A DNA stretch of 7,455 bases from Candidatus Cloacimonadota bacterium (GTDB taxonomy: Bacteria; Cloacimonadota; Cloacimonadia; Cloacimonadales; TCS61). Under the pieces are notes generated by a model. That model was not told where the DNA came from, ran no database searches, and worked only from the letters and a program-made list of their open reading frames with translations. The DNA lies in assembly GCA_030628755.1 (NCBI GenBank), contig DAOVQH010000117.1:1-7455 (forward strand), read 5' to 3'. The translations under genes and the position numbers were made by a program. How positions within the stretch are numbered: the first letter of the stretch is position 1; the number at the start of each line of letters is the position of its first letter. Of this stretch, positions 1-6,630 are shown piece after piece.

Positions 1-1
1 A

Positions 2-976
2 AAATACGCTATTTTCAGTGACCTACACCTAGGAGATGGTGGTAGTGCAGATGATTTTTTTCACAATGAGGAAACAATGAAGACTGCTCTCACCTTTTAT
101 AATGAAAATGATTATAGACTTATTTTACTTGGAGATATTGAAGAGTTATGGCAATTTGATTTGAATCAGGTTGTTAATAGATATAACAACAGTGTTTATA
201 AAAGGATGATAGCATTTGGTAATAATCGTGTTTATCGTGTTTTTGGGAATCATGATTATGAATGGTATTCTACTCCTGATCCTGCTATGAGAAATCCTGA
301 AAAACATAAAGGCGCTCCAGAAGCATTGAAAATGAAAGATAGCAATGGAAATATAAAAATCTTGCTTGTTCACGGTCATCAAGGAAGTATTGATTCTGAT
401 AAAAATAGTTGGATTAGCAGATTTCTTGTTAGAGGATTTTTCAAACCGATTGAGCCACTGGCAAAATTTTTGGGATTTTACGGTCATCCTTCAGCCACAA
501 AATCTCAGGTTACAACTGATTACGAACAAATTATGTATGCCTGGGCAAAAAAGGAAAAAGTAATTCTTATTTGTGGCCATTCGCATCGTGCTATTTTTGC
601 TTCTAAATCTTACGCAGATAGATTAGAAGATAAGATTGCAGACTTACAAGCTGATAATCTTGTGAATAGAAATGATAAAGAAATTGTTAAAAAGAATATG
701 AAGAAGATAAACCAACTTACGAGAAAATTAAATGAAGAAAAAGAAAAAGGAAGAGACATTGACCCCACCGAACCTGAAAAGAAACCACTACCTTGTTACT
801 TTAATTCAGGTTGTGGACTTTATACTGACGGTATTACTACAATTGAAATAGTTAATGATGAAATTAAGTTAGTGAAATGGCATAGGGATACTACAAAAGA
901 ACCTCGTTTTGAAATATATGAGAAAGAGAGTTTGATTAAATTTGTAAACATTATAACCGGCAAGGAGATGATATAA
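2..976 (+). CDS. Calcineurin-like metallophosphoesterase, 5' end outside window
   Basis: The product is a metal-dependent phosphoesterase; substrate unknown. The first ATG (77) is not the true start, because the same frame is open back to position 2 and encodes YAIFSDLHLGDGG, which holds the family's first metal motif (DxH). Numbering from that internal ATG, the other motifs follow in order: GD at 19-20, GNHD at 57-60, VHGH at 98-101 and GHSH at 167-170. All the usual metal-ligand motifs are therefore intact. FNSGCG near 242-247 matches the closing strand of the fold. A charged Lys/Glu-rich helical stretch (about 180-235) is inserted between GHSH and that strand. No membrane segment is seen in the visible part. 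At least 324 residues are present. LpxH-type UDP-2,3-diacylglucosamine hydrolases are relatives, but the insert and length argue against naming it so. Sampled lines are about 30% GC. The next gene starts 234 bases downstream, so co-transcription is uncertain. Confidence 0.9.
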   Translation, partial: KYAIFSDLHLGDGGSADDFFHNEETMKTALTFYNENDYRLILLGDIEELWQFDLNQVVNRYNNSVYKRMIAFGNNRVYRVFGNHDYEWYSTPDPAMRNPEKHKGAPEALKMKDSNGNIKILLVHGHQGSIDSDKNSWISRFLVRGFFKPIEPLAKFLGFYGHPSATKSQVTTDYEQIMYAWAKKEKVILICGHSHRAIFASKSYADRLEDKIADLQADNLVNRNDKEIVKKNMKKINQLTRKLNEEKEKGRDIDPTEPEKKPLPCYFNSGCGLYTDGITTIEIVNDEIKLVKWHRDTTKEPRFEIYEKESLIKFVNIITGKEMI

Positions 977-1059
977 ACATAATAAACACTTTATGATAGT
1001 TTGAATTATCCCACGGTTTAGTAACTTATTTTTAGTATAATTACTTTAAAATTTTTCTA

Positions 1060-1088
1060 TTGACATATATTCAATTATCGATATTTAT
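1060..1088 (+). promoter_or_regulatory. Possible sigma70-like promoter
   Basis: A perfect TTGACA at 1060-1065 is followed after 16 bases by TATTTA (1082-1087), a 3/6 match to TATAAT. It would drive the secreted coiled-coil gene at 1211 with a leader of about 115 bases that includes the barrel relic. In such A+T-rich DNA chance matches are common. Bacteroidota often use a different -7 consensus, and no exact TAnnTTTG was found here. Confidence 0.3.
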
Positions 1089-1097
1089 TTGTAATAA

Positions 1098-1134
1098 ATG
1101 AATTTATTCTGAGAATCACCATTTCAAGGAGATG
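1098..1134 (+). pseudogene. Relic of an outer-membrane barrel gene 3' end (direct repeat copy 1)
   Basis: This segment matches 6014-6050, the end of the barrel gene, at 33 of 37 positions without gaps, including 19 identical bases in a row (1116-1134). In frame it reads NEFILRITISRR, against DEFILSVTISRRW at the end of the barrel. One G is missing relative to the barrel copy just after the match, which removes the Trp-stop ending (TGG TAA becomes TGT ATT). Weaker similarity continues for about 15 bases. The best reading is the last β-strand of a former upstream barrel gene whose body is gone. A chance match of this length is very unlikely in 7.5 kb. Confidence 0.6.
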
Positions 1135-1198
1135 TATTATTTTTTCTTGGGTAAATCTTTTATTATCGGAAATGTCAGAGAAATTCAAACAAAATGCA

Positions 1199-1207
1199 AG
1201 GAGGATT
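1199..1207 (+). promoter_or_regulatory. Ribosome binding site fixing the start at 1211
   Basis: The sequence AAGGAGGAT lies a few bases before ATG 1211. An in-frame ATG at 1172 exists, but it has no such site and would put 13 polar/basic residues in front of an otherwise textbook signal peptide. Confidence 0.8.
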
Positions 1208-1210
1208 AAA

Positions 1211-4141
1211 ATGAAAGTGTTTAGTAAGTCTTTATTCTTTATCGCACTTGCAGGGTTGATTGCTTTATCTTCTGCAAGTGTTAATGCACAGGTGGTGGTC
1301 ACAATTCACCAACCGCCGCCAAGACAGTTGAATTTGGATGACTTATGGAGTATAAGCCTCACAAATAATACCCAAGAGACCTTTACGATCTATCTTTGTG
1401 GAACGGCAACTGAAGAAAGTGATGGGTTGATTTTCGAGGGTAGTTCCAACATGTTCTCTCTCCCACCCGGTTTTATGCGTGTGAATCTCACAGATATAAC
1501 GATAGATGTTGAGTACTCCAACAAAAAGTACGAAGATATTGTACTGCGGACCGGGAGCGTCTCTGAGGGAGACTACACCGTATGCATCCGTGTAATTAAT
1601 GCGGAGAATGGTGAGGAACTCGGGCAGGCTTGTATTCAGCAGCAGGTTGCACACCCCTCCCCTCCACAACTTATTTCGCCAAGTGATGGTGCAATGGTAG
1701 AGGATGAATTTCCTGTTTTTACTTGGATGCCTCCAATACCTTTACCCCTTGGACAAGAAATATCCTATAACCTGAAGATTGTGGAAATCATTACTGGCCA
1801 GTCACCGATAGATGCAATGCAATCCAATCCTGCCTGGTTTGAGGAAGATGGGATAACCACGACTTCTTTTAGATATCTAGTTGGTGCCAGAGGCTTTGGG
1901 TCCGGCAAAACTTACTGCTGGCAGGTGCAGGCATTGGACAGCGACGGCTTTTCTATTGGAGATAATAATGGGAAGAGTGAAATCTGGAGTTTCCAGTTTG
2001 GCGAAGCAGTACTGGTGATACATGAAGAACCTGCCACTCTGCGACTTATCTCCCCCGAAGATGGTGAAGAGATTGATACACCTACACCTAGGTTTGAATG
2101 GAAACCAATTGACACCTCTACCCTAATTACACTGACAGTTACCCCCGAAGTATCTTATAATTTGATGATCTGGCAGCTGCCTGAAGACCTCGCAGAAAGG
2201 GTAATGGAAGGATATACGCTCACCGAAGGAGACCTCGTGGACCTTGAACCATATTTTGTCAAAGAGGAAATTGAAGAAACATCTTTCGTTTATACGGATA
2301 CTGCTGATTATCCTTTTGTGCCGGAGTTTGCCTACGCCTGGCAGGTGATTTCCCGGTTGGGTGATTGGATACTAAGTCCCAGCGAGATCTGGTGCTTTTC
2401 CATAGCTAAACTTGAAGAAGTGCCACGCGAAATTAAGCTGAAAAAAGAAGCTAAGAAAGCACTGGAAGAGACTCTTGGGGAATATGAAGGAGATGGAGAA
2501 ACGACTGAAGAAATTAGGAGAATTATTGTTAAAGTTGAAAATGCGATAAGATTTGAAAAAGAAAAGAGACGGAAAGAAGCTTTAGAGCAGAAATTAGAAG
2601 CTGTTAAAGAGATAGCAGAGTTGATCAAAAAAGGTAAGAATACTAAACTGAACGAAGCTCAAAAAAAGATATTTGAATCGCTCAAGCTTGAGTTACCTGA
2701 AAAAGAAAGGGTAAAGATAGAAATTCTAAAAGTGCTGAAAGAAGCATATGAGGCGGAGACGGATATAAGCACGGGCCAAGAAATTAAGAAAATTATGGGC
2801 AAAATTATAACTATTATTAAGCTCGAACAAGAAAAAGGTTATAAATGGTATCCTCTTGGACGGACTGGAGAAGAGATAGAACAGAACACTAGAAAATGGA
2901 AAGAACTCATAGAAAAGAAAAAAGATGCACTAAGTGAGGTTAATACTCTCATAAGGAGAGGTAAAGATGGGAATCTCAAAGATGCGAAAAAGAAAATAAA
3001 AAAGCTTATTGAAGCTGAACTGCCCAAAGACAAAGACTTGCGCTGGTTGAAGGAATATATAATAGAAGAACTTGAGGATGCCAAAAAGAAAATAGATGGC
3101 CTAAAAACCAAGATTCACGATGCCTGTAAAAAAGTTGAATATTCCAAAGAGGCTGAAGGAAAAATTAGAGCAGCGGAAAAGAAGGCAGCGGATGAAGGAA
3201 AGGCGCATATGAACGGGGGCGTGATTACGAATAAGAAGAGCAAGAGATCGAAAATAAGAGGAATCATACCTACACTTGAGGGGTTGAAGACATATATGGA
3301 AGGGAAAGGAAGACAGAATCAGAAACCTTACAATATCATTGTTGATCTCATATCAAAGTTCGACAATTTAAACCAAACATGGCCTGCACCACCTCAAGCT
3401 CAAACCCCAGAAGAGATGGCGAAACAAGCGATCATCAATGAACTTGAAAATGCGAAAAATCCGCTCAAGCAGATCTCTGACGAGCTTGATAAGATAGCTG
3501 GTAAGATTAAAGTGCTCATTAAAATGGAAGAAGAAGGTTTCGGACCCCCTTTGGCACATATCAAGAAAAAACAGGAGGCCCTCAATGAAATCAATGCTAT
3601 CTTGAATGGCTTTGATGCAAAGAAAGCTGCGGTCAACGAAGAGCTTAGAAGAATCAAAGACAAAATCGAGCGATCTATAACAGCCGAGAGGGCTGCAATT
3701 AGACGAAAAGCAGCGTTGGAGCAAGACCTGGACAGACAGAAACAAGCGATTCGGACACAGATCAACAATATCTGGGACTGGAATAAGAAAAGATGGAAGA
3801 AAATCCCTGGTATTACTCGTAGTACACAAAGAGCAAAGCTGAAGAATGTTATAGAATGGTTCATTGGACTTGAAGAATTAGAACAAAGTTTGAATAGGTT
3901 TAGAACGGGAAAAGAAACAGAAGCACTAACGGCGAAGGGTTTTGTCAGGCAAGGGGCAGTACCACCGAGAGGTTCTGCCTTAGATATAGTTAACAAACTC
4001 TTAGACCAAAACAATACAAAAGGTAAAGAGAGAACGATGGAGGAAGTCAAAAAGGAACTTAAAAAAATTAAAGCCAAAATCGAAAAGCTAAAGACTGCCG
4101 AAGAGATAATCGAACAATATGAGAAACTAAAGAAAGAATAA
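1211..4141 (+). CDS. Secreted protein: FnIII/Ig-like modules plus long coiled coil
   Basis: This 976-residue exported protein is of unknown function. A signal peptide spans 1-26 (MKVFSKSLFF start, cleavage after VNA). Residues 27-147 form a β-rich domain opening with VVVTIHQPPPRQL and containing Cys63, Cys125 and Cys141, of which the last two could pair. Module 1 (150-263, LISPSDG … FTWMPP … TYCWQVQA … WSFQF) and module 2 (275-398, LISPEDG … FEWKP … YAWQV … WCFSI) are two copies of one FnIII/Ig-like fold. From about 400 to the end the chain is Lys/Glu-rich helix with three diverged repeats, beginning near 433, 523 and 757. A Pro-rich break (TWPAPPQAQTPEE, from about 723) precedes the third. 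I see no lipobox, LPXTG, type IX secretion C-terminal domain or catalytic motif. The β-modules resemble those of large Bacteroidota surface proteins (TANFOR-like in style; not a firm assignment). A structural or adhesin-like envelope role with the downstream barrel is inference. Confidence 0.85.
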   Translation: MKVFSKSLFFIALAGLIALSSASVNAQVVVTIHQPPPRQLNLDDLWSISLTNNTQETFTIYLCGTATEESDGLIFEGSSNMFSLPPGFMRVNLTDITIDVEYSNKKYEDIVLRTGSVSEGDYTVCIRVINAENGEELGQACIQQQVAHPSPPQLISPSDGAMVEDEFPVFTWMPPIPLPLGQEISYNLKIVEIITGQSPIDAMQSNPAWFEEDGITTTSFRYLVGARGFGSGKTYCWQVQALDSDGFSIGDNNGKSEIWSFQFGEAVLVIHEEPATLRLISPEDGEEIDTPTPRFEWKPIDTSTLITLTVTPEVSYNLMIWQLPEDLAERVMEGYTLTEGDLVDLEPYFVKEEIEETSFVYTDTADYPFVPEFAYAWQVISRLGDWILSPSEIWCFSIAKLEEVPREIKLKKEAKKALEETLGEYEGDGETTEEIRRIIVKVENAIRFEKEKRRKEALEQKLEAVKEIAELIKKGKNTKLNEAQKKIFESLKLELPEKERVKIEILKVLKEAYEAETDISTGQEIKKIMGKIITIIKLEQEKGYKWYPLGRTGEEIEQNTRKWKELIEKKKDALSEVNTLIRRGKDGNLKDAKKKIKKLIEAELPKDKDLRWLKEYIIEELEDAKKKIDGLKTKIHDACKKVEYSKEAEGKIRAAEKKAADEGKAHMNGGVITNKKSKRSKIRGIIPTLEGLKTYMEGKGRQNQKPYNIIVDLISKFDNLNQTWPAPPQAQTPEEMAKQAIINELENAKNPLKQISDELDKIAGKIKVLIKMEEEGFGPPLAHIKKKQEALNEINAILNGFDAKKAAVNEELRRIKDKIERSITAERAAIRRKAALEQDLDRQKQAIRTQINNIWDWNKKRWKKIPGITRSTQRAKLKNVIEWFIGLEELEQSLNRFRTGKETEALTAKGFVRQGAVPPRGSALDIVNKLLDQNNTKGKERTMEEVKKELKKIKAKIEKLKTAEEIIEQYEKLKKE
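2507..3700 (+). repeat. Three diverged helical repeats inside the secreted protein
   Basis: Motif A recurs as EEIRRIIVKVENAIRFEKEK (residue 433), QEIKKIMGKIITIIKLEQEKG (523, trimmed here by reference only to its first 20 residues: QEIKKIMGKIITIIKLEQEK) and DELDKIAGKIKVLIKMEEEG (757). Motif B follows it as EIAELIKKGK (467), EVNTLIRRGKDG (576) and EINAILNGFD (793). Spacing from A to B is 34, 53 and 36 residues; the middle copy carries an insert of about 18 residues around GYKWYPLGRTGEE. Copies 1 and 2 also share a third block ending in LELPEKE / AELPKDK. The repeats are visible at protein level only. Confidence 0.6.
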
Positions 4142-4180
4142 GAAAAGTGAGAGGGTGATGATGAAGATTATATCTCTATG

Positions 4181-4251
4181 TAACCCCCATTAGATATGAA
4201 GTTATCCAACGGGGTCAACGCCGTGAGATGAATAATATCTAATTGGGGTAA
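4181..4251. repeat. 71-bp imperfect inverted repeat (REP/MITE-like or structured RNA)
   Basis: Arms 4181-4197 and 4235-4251 pair at 15 of 17 positions, with ATTAGATAT/ATATCTAAT perfect and four C:G pairs beyond one mismatch. The 37-base centre holds a second stem, ACGG (4209-4212) with CCGT (4221-4224), around an 8-base loop. No T-run follows, so it is not a standard intrinsic terminator. It lies between the secreted-protein gene and the barrel gene, where it could act as an mRNA stabiliser or attenuator, or may simply be a dispersed palindromic element. Confidence 0.6.
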
Positions 4252-4267
4252 TAGCCATTTCTCCTCC

Positions 4268-4345
4268 TTGTAGGAAGTGTTAGAAGCTGGAAGAAAGAAG
4301 TAAGATGATAGATAGGAGAAGCAAGAAAAAAAGTAAGATCCTATG
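4268..4345 (+). repeat. Purine-rich low-complexity tract
   Basis: This A/G-dominated stretch contains two near copies of a short repeat, AAGAAAGAAGTAAGAT (4291-4306) and AAGAAAAAAAGTAAGAT (4323-4339). It is untranslated leader before the barrel gene. No coding potential is seen. Confidence 0.5.
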
Positions 4346-4380
4346 ATAAGATAAAACGGGTGGTAAAAAACCCCTTGCCG

Positions 4381-4387
4381 AAAGGAG
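4381..4387 (+). promoter_or_regulatory. Ribosome binding site fixing the barrel start at 4396
   Basis: AAAGGAG lies 8 bases before ATG 4396. An earlier in-frame ATG at 4360 would place this site inside the coding region and add 12 residues ahead of the signal peptide, so 4396 is preferred. Confidence 0.8.
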
Positions 4388-4395
4388 AAAGAATC

Positions 4396-6054
4396 ATGAA
4401 ACATCGAATGATATCTATTAATATCTTTTTAATTGTATTTGTTATGGGAAGTTTCCTGTTCCTCAGCATTCTTCAGGCTCAGGACGATACATCTTATATC
4501 AAGTTCTCCGGCAGCAGCAGGTTATACACTCAATATTCCAATCGCCAAGGTACTAATCAGCAGGTGCCCACCAAATTCTGGCGTTGGGACTTGAATCCTA
4601 CGTTAACGGTGTACGGCATACCTATCTCCATGAACTTTTTCCTTTCTTCAGAGCAGAGCTGTTTGCGACAGAATATCAATCGGTTCAGTCTATCGTTGGT
4701 TACAACTAAACTTTTGAGAAAAGTTCCGGTGTTGTCTTATTTTTCAAGGCTCGGTATTGGCACATGTTATCCTATCTATTCGCCCTTAACCCTCAGCGGT
4801 GTTCCGGTCACCGGTGCTGATATTGAGCTTACTCCCGGTATTTTCTATTTTGCCTTTACCTGGGGTAGAACTCAGAAAGCTATTCAGGGAACCACAACCC
4901 GGGCACCAACTTATGCCCAGAACCTTATTTCGGGAAAGATCGGCTTAGGGAAAAAGGAAAGCTCTCATTTTTATCTTACTATACTTCACGCCAGGGATGA
5001 TGAAAATTCTATTTCACCGGATACCAGTTTCAATGTAACTCCGCAGGAGAATTACCTTGTAGGTGCAGAAGCAAACCTTTCGCTATTTGAAAAACGCTTC
5101 CGTTTAGAGGGCGAGCTCGCAGTTTCTATGTTAACCCGTGATGTTCAGAGTGCAGAACTGGATGTTAGTGCAATCCCCTCCTGGCTTGTTAATCTGGTTA
5201 AGCCCAAAATTAGCAGTTCCATCGATTATGCGTATTCTGTGAAATCTTCCCTTCATCTTTCCAATACCAAATTGTCGGGTGCGGTTAAAATGGTCGGGCC
5301 AGGTTTTTATTCCCTTGGTGTTCCTTATTTGAGAAATGATGAACTCACTTATGAAGCCCGGGTTGAACAAAGACTATGGAAAAGAAGAGTTTCATTAGCT
5401 TCCTATTTCAGAAGGGGTAGGGACAATCTCATACCTTGGAAAAGGTCAACAACCATTTCTACTGCTTATGGAATAAATGTAGGCCTCAGATTTCGGAAGT
5501 TACCCTATCTCCAACTGAACTATGCACCATACTTTCGGAGTAACGATTACGATGTCGACAGTCTGAAAATAGATAACAAGACATCACTGTTTTCAGTGGT
5601 TACAGGATATAATCATCAATTTGGAGAAATAAACATTTCCACTAATTTCTATTTTTCTTTACAGGATAGTAAAACGAAATTGGGATTGAGTGACTACAGC
5701 AACCAAAACTTTTCCCTTAATGAAGCTATTAGTTTTCGGTTTCCATTAACGCTTTCGAGCAGTATCAGCTTAAATAAGACAAATTATTCAGGAAAAACCA
5801 GCCAAATTCTTTCCTTTGATTTAAACGGTTCCTACCGCGCATTTAAAAAATGGCAAAATACATTTGGTCTGCGTTTATCAAATCAAGAAGGGCAAGATAA
5901 GAAGACCGGTTTCTACCTTATTTCCTCTTTTCCAGTTTGGAAGATAGGAGATGTTAATTTACGGGCAGAACAGAACTTTTTCCGAGATAGTGAAGTACCA
6001 ACAAAAGATTATGATGAATTTATCTTGAGTGTCACCATTTCAAGGAGATGGTAA
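4396..6054 (+). CDS. Predicted outer-membrane β-barrel protein
   Basis: This 552-residue exported protein probably sits in the outer membrane. A signal peptide covers about 1-28 (basic MKHR, hydrophobic INIFLIVFVMGSFLFLS, cleavage likely after LQA before QDD). The mature chain begins YIKFSGSSRLYTQYSNRQG, then runs as many amphipathic strands with alternating hydrophobic/polar residues, aromatic girdles and short polar turns. It ends in ILSVTISRRW; a terminal aromatic residue on a final strand is the typical signal for barrel insertion by BamA. No plug, TonB box or enzyme motif is recognised. Being next to a large secreted coiled-coil protein on the same strand, it may be that protein's partner or anchor, as PorP/SprF-like barrels are for some adhesins. 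That analogy is inference and I see no sequence proof of membership in that family. Its last 37 coding bases are duplicated at 1098-1134. Sampled lines are about 35-45% GC. Confidence 0.75.
   Translation: MKHRMISINIFLIVFVMGSFLFLSILQAQDDTSYIKFSGSSRLYTQYSNRQGTNQQVPTKFWRWDLNPTLTVYGIPISMNFFLSSEQSCLRQNINRFSLSLVTTKLLRKVPVLSYFSRLGIGTCYPIYSPLTLSGVPVTGADIELTPGIFYFAFTWGRTQKAIQGTTTRAPTYAQNLISGKIGLGKKESSHFYLTILHARDDENSISPDTSFNVTPQENYLVGAEANLSLFEKRFRLEGELAVSMLTRDVQSAELDVSAIPSWLVNLVKPKISSSIDYAYSVKSSLHLSNTKLSGAVKMVGPGFYSLGVPYLRNDELTYEARVEQRLWKRRVSLASYFRRGRDNLIPWKRSTTISTAYGINVGLRFRKLPYLQLNYAPYFRSNDYDVDSLKIDNKTSLFSVVTGYNHQFGEINISTNFYFSLQDSKTKLGLSDYSNQNFSLNEAISFRFPLTLSSSISLNKTNYSGKTSQILSFDLNGSYRAFKKWQNTFGLRLSNQEGQDKKTGFYLISSFPVWKIGDVNLRAEQNFFRDSEVPTKDYDEFILSVTISRRW
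6014..6050 (+). repeat. Direct repeat copy 2 (barrel terminal strand)
   Basis: This is the intact copy of the 37-base repeat whose relic lies at 1098-1134. It encodes most of the barrel's last strand. The two copies are 4,916 bases apart and bracket the two-gene module. Confidence 0.7.
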
Positions 6055-6276
6055 TACTTGTTTCTCTTCATTAATCTATTTAAACCTGCACAGGAGACTT
6101 ATTCACTGGGATTCAAATTTATAGAATTATATATGATGGTTTACAAATTATATGAGTTAATATATGCGTAAGTTAAAATAGTAGACATAAACTATGATAA
6201 CATACTTCAATCTTTAGGAATGTCAAAAAAGGATTATTAAACCAGAACAATTGAAGAATTATCAAAGCAGTGTCTG
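6055..6276. other. A+T-rich intergenic stretch, no gene seen
   Basis: Frequent stops in the frames I read leave no open frame worth calling. A short open stretch after a stop (about 6240-6320) reads RTIEELSKQCLTYPENFRDE. It looks protein-like but is short, has no start or ribosome site and matches no family I recognise. It could be a decayed gene end. Confidence 0.4.
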
Positions 6277-6305
6277 ACTTATCCCGAAAATTTTCGGGAT
6301 GAGTT
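6277..6305. repeat. Perfect 20-bp palindrome with extended RNA stem
   Basis: ATCCCGAAAA (6281-6290) followed by TTTTCGGGAT (6291-6300) is a perfect palindrome. In RNA the stem extends outward to 6277 and 6304 with one G-U pair. No T-run follows, so it may be a two-way terminator or a dispersed palindrome. Palindromes of this form are, from memory, frequent in Bacteroidota-like genomes. It lies 227 bases past the barrel stop. Confidence 0.65.
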
Positions 6306-6350
6306 TAGTCCTGCGAGGTGAACTACCGAGCATCGCTTGTATCATGAAAT

Positions 6351-6463
6351 CCGAGTCTCCAGCAGACTGGACTTCACATCCGCCAGTTTGCGGAGGTGGA
6401 GTTCAGAATGCGGAATATTCCGACTCAAGTCCAGCTTAGCTTCGCTCCCCTGAACCCGAGTCT
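6351..6463. repeat. Nested palindrome cluster with short direct repeats
   Basis: This locally G+C-rich block starts and ends with direct repeat CCGAGTCT (6351-6358 and 6456-6463). Inside are a small hairpin AGTCT/AGACT (about 6354-6368), an outer inverted repeat CTGGACTT (6367-6374) with AAGTCCAG (6427-6434), a hairpin at 6375-6398 (CACaTCCGC pairing with GCGGAgGTG) and a perfect palindrome CGGAATATTCCG (6411-6422). It looks like an intergenic mobile repeat rather than coding sequence. Confidence 0.6.
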
Positions 6464-6474
6464 TCACTTTTATG

Positions 6475-6568
6475 AAACCCAAAAACCTTCCAAATGGTCA
6501 AAGACCTTCGGAATGGTTGAATACAAACCGTTGCGGAGGTTTTCAACCATCCGCAAGGTTTGGGTTTT
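6475..6568. repeat. Large nested inverted repeat (REP-like)
   Basis: The outer arms AAACCCaaAAACCTT (6475-6489) and AAGGTTTGGGTTT (6555-6567) pair except for two extra A residues on the left. The inner arms CGGAATGGTTGAA (6509-6521) and TTCAACCATCCG (6542-6553) pair with one extra A. The whole could form a cruciform or a long RNA hairpin. It accounts for the first half of an open frame at 6472-6690, which is therefore not called as a gene. Confidence 0.6.
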
Positions 6569-6630
6569 ACAATGAGGTGAAAATTGTTGATTCAGATTTC
6601 GTTTTATCAAAAGAAGAATATGCGAATTAC

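Larger units (their letters stand above)
977..1210 (+). other. Leader/intergenic region before the secreted coiled-coil gene
   Basis: This A+T-rich spacer has no gene of its own and no clear hairpin-plus-T-run terminator after the phosphoesterase. It contains a possible promoter (1060-1088) and a relic of a barrel-gene 3' end (1098-1134). The reading frame of the relic is open from 1064 and continues without a stop into the downstream gene. The ribosome binding site at 1199-1207 shows that translation more likely begins at 1211. Confidence 0.6.

Noticed and set aside
77..79. ATG 77 as the start of the phosphoesterase
   Set aside because: The frame is open upstream and encodes the essential DLH metal motif, so the real start is before the window.
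977..1060. Intrinsic terminator after the phosphoesterase
   Set aside because: There are T-runs near 1025 and 1050, but I could not find a convincing GC-rich stem before them.
1172..1210. Alternative upstream ATG for the secreted protein
   Set aside because: It lacks a ribosome site and would spoil the signal peptide; ATG 1211 has AAGGAGGAT at the right distance.
3400..4077. Minus-strand open frame of 225 codons (and others opposite the coiled-coil gene)
   Set aside because: It is Ser/Phe/Leu-rich, the expected antisense image of Lys/Glu-rich codons, with no recognisable domain. The + strand frame has a signal peptide, a ribosome site and repeats.
4360..4395. Alternative upstream ATG for the barrel protein
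   Set aside because: The extra 12 residues are encoded across the AAAGGAG site that serves ATG 4396, and they precede a normal signal peptide.
4168..4404. Minus-strand open frame of 78 codons between the two exported genes
   Set aside because: It runs through the inverted repeat and the purine-rich tract and overlaps the barrel start. Its composition reflects low-complexity DNA.
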